From Clostridia bacterium (GTDB lineage: Bacteria > Bacillota > Clostridia > Oscillospirales > CAG-382), in assembly GCA_017959195.1 (NCBI GenBank), contig JAGDBE010000192.1, forward strand, positions 1-6,435: a DNA stretch of 6,435 nt, given 5' to 3'. Under the pieces are notes generated by a model. That model had not been told where the DNA came from, ran no database searches, and worked only from the letters and a program-made list of their open reading frames with translations. Made by a program: the position numbers and the translations under genes. This document shows positions 5,656 to 6,435 of the stretch, piece by piece. Each line of letters opens with the position of its first letter. The first letter of the stretch is position 1.

Positions 5656-6165
5656 TTATTCGACGTCGGATTCAGACTTTATTTCGGAATAGGAAAAAGA
5701 ATTTCCGTAGAGCGAAAAAAACTTATTCAGATGGTTTTTCTTTGAGTGAAGCTTATGCCCGTTAAACGTGCAAAGGCTCTCTTTTTCGTATATGTAGTCG
5801 GAATAATCGCGGTTAAAATAAACCTTTTCGGCGCCGAATCCGGAACCGCGACGCTCGGCAAAATCTTTCGGAAGCAGGCTGAACTCGGTAAAAGGCCCGT
5901 CGGACGACGAAAAATCCAAAATTTCTTTTACGGCGCAAAACTGCTTTTCTCTTGACGTCAGCGGAAAAAGATAGGTATATTTTCCGTTTATTTTCATTCT
6001 CAGAACGACGCCGTCTTCAAAATCGGCATATTCCGTATTATAAGCGTTCTGCCAGGCGAAAAGATTTGCGTAAGAGTATTCGCAGCTTTTCAGCTCCGGA
6101 AAACGGGATACCGAAAGCGTGAATTTTTCCTTGTCGAGTTTGTTAAACGGGGAAAACGACAGCAT
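5656..6165 (-). CDS. DUF2156 protein, N-terminal fragment (169 residues)
   Basis: This is what would be translated before the premature TAA. It holds the first acyltransferase-like subdomain (C-E-Y-S-Y-A-N near residue 29-35) and ends just after the H-K-L-H-S-K-K-N-H motif and S-E-S-D-V-E. It lacks the catalytic C-terminal GNAT half and is probably non-functional alone. ATG at 6165 with a good Shine-Dalgarno site. Confidence 0.8.
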   Translation of the reverse strand: MLSFSPFNKLDKEKFTLSVSRFPELKSCEYSYANLFAWQNAYNTEYADFEDGVVLRMKINGKYTYLFPLTSREKQFCAVKEILDFSSSDGPFTEFSLLPKDFAERRGSGFGAEKVYFNRDYSDYIYEKESLCTFNGHKLHSKKNHLNKFFSLYGNSFSYSEIKSESDVE

Positions 6166-6186
6166 GAAGTGAAATCCTTTCGTCGC

Positions 6187-6435
6187 TCAGCTTTTTATCT
6201 TTGATTTTACGTATGAATATATTTCGCCGTGAATGTCGGCAACAGAGCGCAAATTGCCGTCTTTTATGCAGTCGATTCTCTTCCAGTTCTTGATTTCGGA
6301 AACGAGTTTTGCCGCGTCGTAGCATTTTTGAAGATACTTTCCGCTTGCTTCGTGAATGTCGGTAACGTGCGAGCTTTCGGCTTTTGCACGGCTCTGCATA
6401 AGCATATGCGAAATCTCCGGCGGCACGTCGAGAAA
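6187..6435 (-). CDS. tmk: Thymidylate kinase (dTMP kinase), C-terminal part
   Basis: The frame is open to the right edge, so the N-terminal two thirds (P-loop and DRY motif) are outside the window. The visible 82 codons read F-L-D-V-P-P-E-I-S, then D-I-H-E-A, Y-L-x-K-C, W-K-R-I-D-C-I, and D-G-N-L-R-S-V-A-D-I-H-G-E-I near the end. This is the typical C-terminus of dTMP kinase in Clostridia, with the L-D-x-P-P-E strand, the lid-region D-I-H-E and the final helix. The enzyme phosphorylates dTMP to dTDP with ATP, an essential step for DNA synthesis. A GTG at 6426 lies inside the conserved strand and is not the true start. It is followed after 21 bases by the DUF2156 gene and probably leads the operon. 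Confidence 0.88.
   Translation of the reverse strand, partial: FLDVPPEISHMLMQSRAKAESSHVTDIHEASGKYLQKCYDAAKLVSEIKNWKRIDCIKDGNLRSVADIHGEIYSYVKSKIKS

Larger units (their letters stand above)
5254..6165 (-). pseudogene. DUF2156 (phosphatidylglycerol lysyltransferase C-terminal-like) gene interrupted by an in-frame TAA
   Basis: Two adjacent open frames lie in the same reading frame and together form one DUF2156 protein of about 303 codons, which matches the family's usual length near 290-300. The only interruption is a TAA at 5658..5656, in the middle of the conserved region that precedes the N-E-K-W-Y motif. Upstream, the family pattern of S-C-E-Y-S-Y-A-N-L-F-A-W and H-K-L-H-S-K-K-N-H is present. 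Downstream come G-L-I-G-G, H-A-E-K-G, F-V-N-R-E-D-D-L-G-D-E-G-L-R and S-Y-S-P-V. The fold is a GNAT-type acyltransferase like the catalytic part of MprF, without the membrane flippase portion. The start is set by AAAGGA (6180..6175), 9 bases before the ATG, 21 bases after the tmk stop. A one-base change (for example from GAA or CAA) or a sequencing error is the simplest cause. Other genes here use TAA as a genuine stop, so recoding is unlikely. Confidence 0.85.

Noticed and set aside
5656..5658. TAA as a recoded sense codon or alternative genetic code
   Set aside because: TAA ends the DJ-1, cyclo-ligase and CPBP genes at sensible family lengths and TGA ends others, so both act as normal stops here.
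1..6435. Defence island, CRISPR, phage or mobile element
   Set aside because: No repeats, integrase, transposase or attachment-like sequences are visible; the CPBP (Abi) family name alone is not evidence of phage defence.

Overview
The window reads as a chromosomal segment of a fermentative Bacillota bacterium, most likely an uncultured Clostridia-like lineage. This is inferred from tight co-directional packing, strong AGGAGG-type ribosome binding sites, a Clostridia-style thymidylate kinase C-terminus and a DUF2156 protein typical of Clostridia. I could not run a taxonomic search, so the lineage is an inference. Every gene supported here lies on the minus strand, so transcription runs from the high coordinates to the low ones. 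No gene-free stretch exceeds about 75 bases, and I see no rRNA, tRNA, CRISPR array or insertion sequence.

Right block (6435 down to 3036), housekeeping or accessory: the C-terminal end of thymidylate kinase (tmk, cut by the window edge), a DUF2156 gene split by one in-frame TAA codon, a DJ-1/PfpI family protein, 5-formyltetrahydrofolate cyclo-ligase, and a CPBP-family (CAAX protease-like) membrane protein. Neighbouring genes are 2 to 21 bases apart or overlap, so this is very likely one operon.

Left block (2961 down to 1), sugar catabolism: a zinc-dependent class II aldolase, an SDR dehydrogenase resembling sorbitol-6-phosphate 2-dehydrogenase (SrlD), a PHP-domain metallohydrolase with altered metal-ligand positions, and the first 63 codons of a zinc-binding dehydrogenase resembling L-sorbose-1-phosphate reductase (SorE). 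The aldolase/SDR and SDR/PHP junctions are both 4-base ATGA overlaps, and the PHP/dehydrogenase gap is 2 bases, so the four are a translationally coupled operon. The two dehydrogenases fit the route L-sorbose-1-phosphate to D-glucitol-6-phosphate to D-fructose-6-phosphate. The aldolase and PHP protein are not part of that textbook route, which suggests a variant phospho-sugar or polyol pathway.

The two blocks are separated by only 74 bases, which hold a weak promoter candidate and no convincing terminator. The most interesting observations are the unusual four-gene sugar module, the non-canonical PHP residues in it, and the single nonsense codon in an otherwise intact DUF2156 gene.
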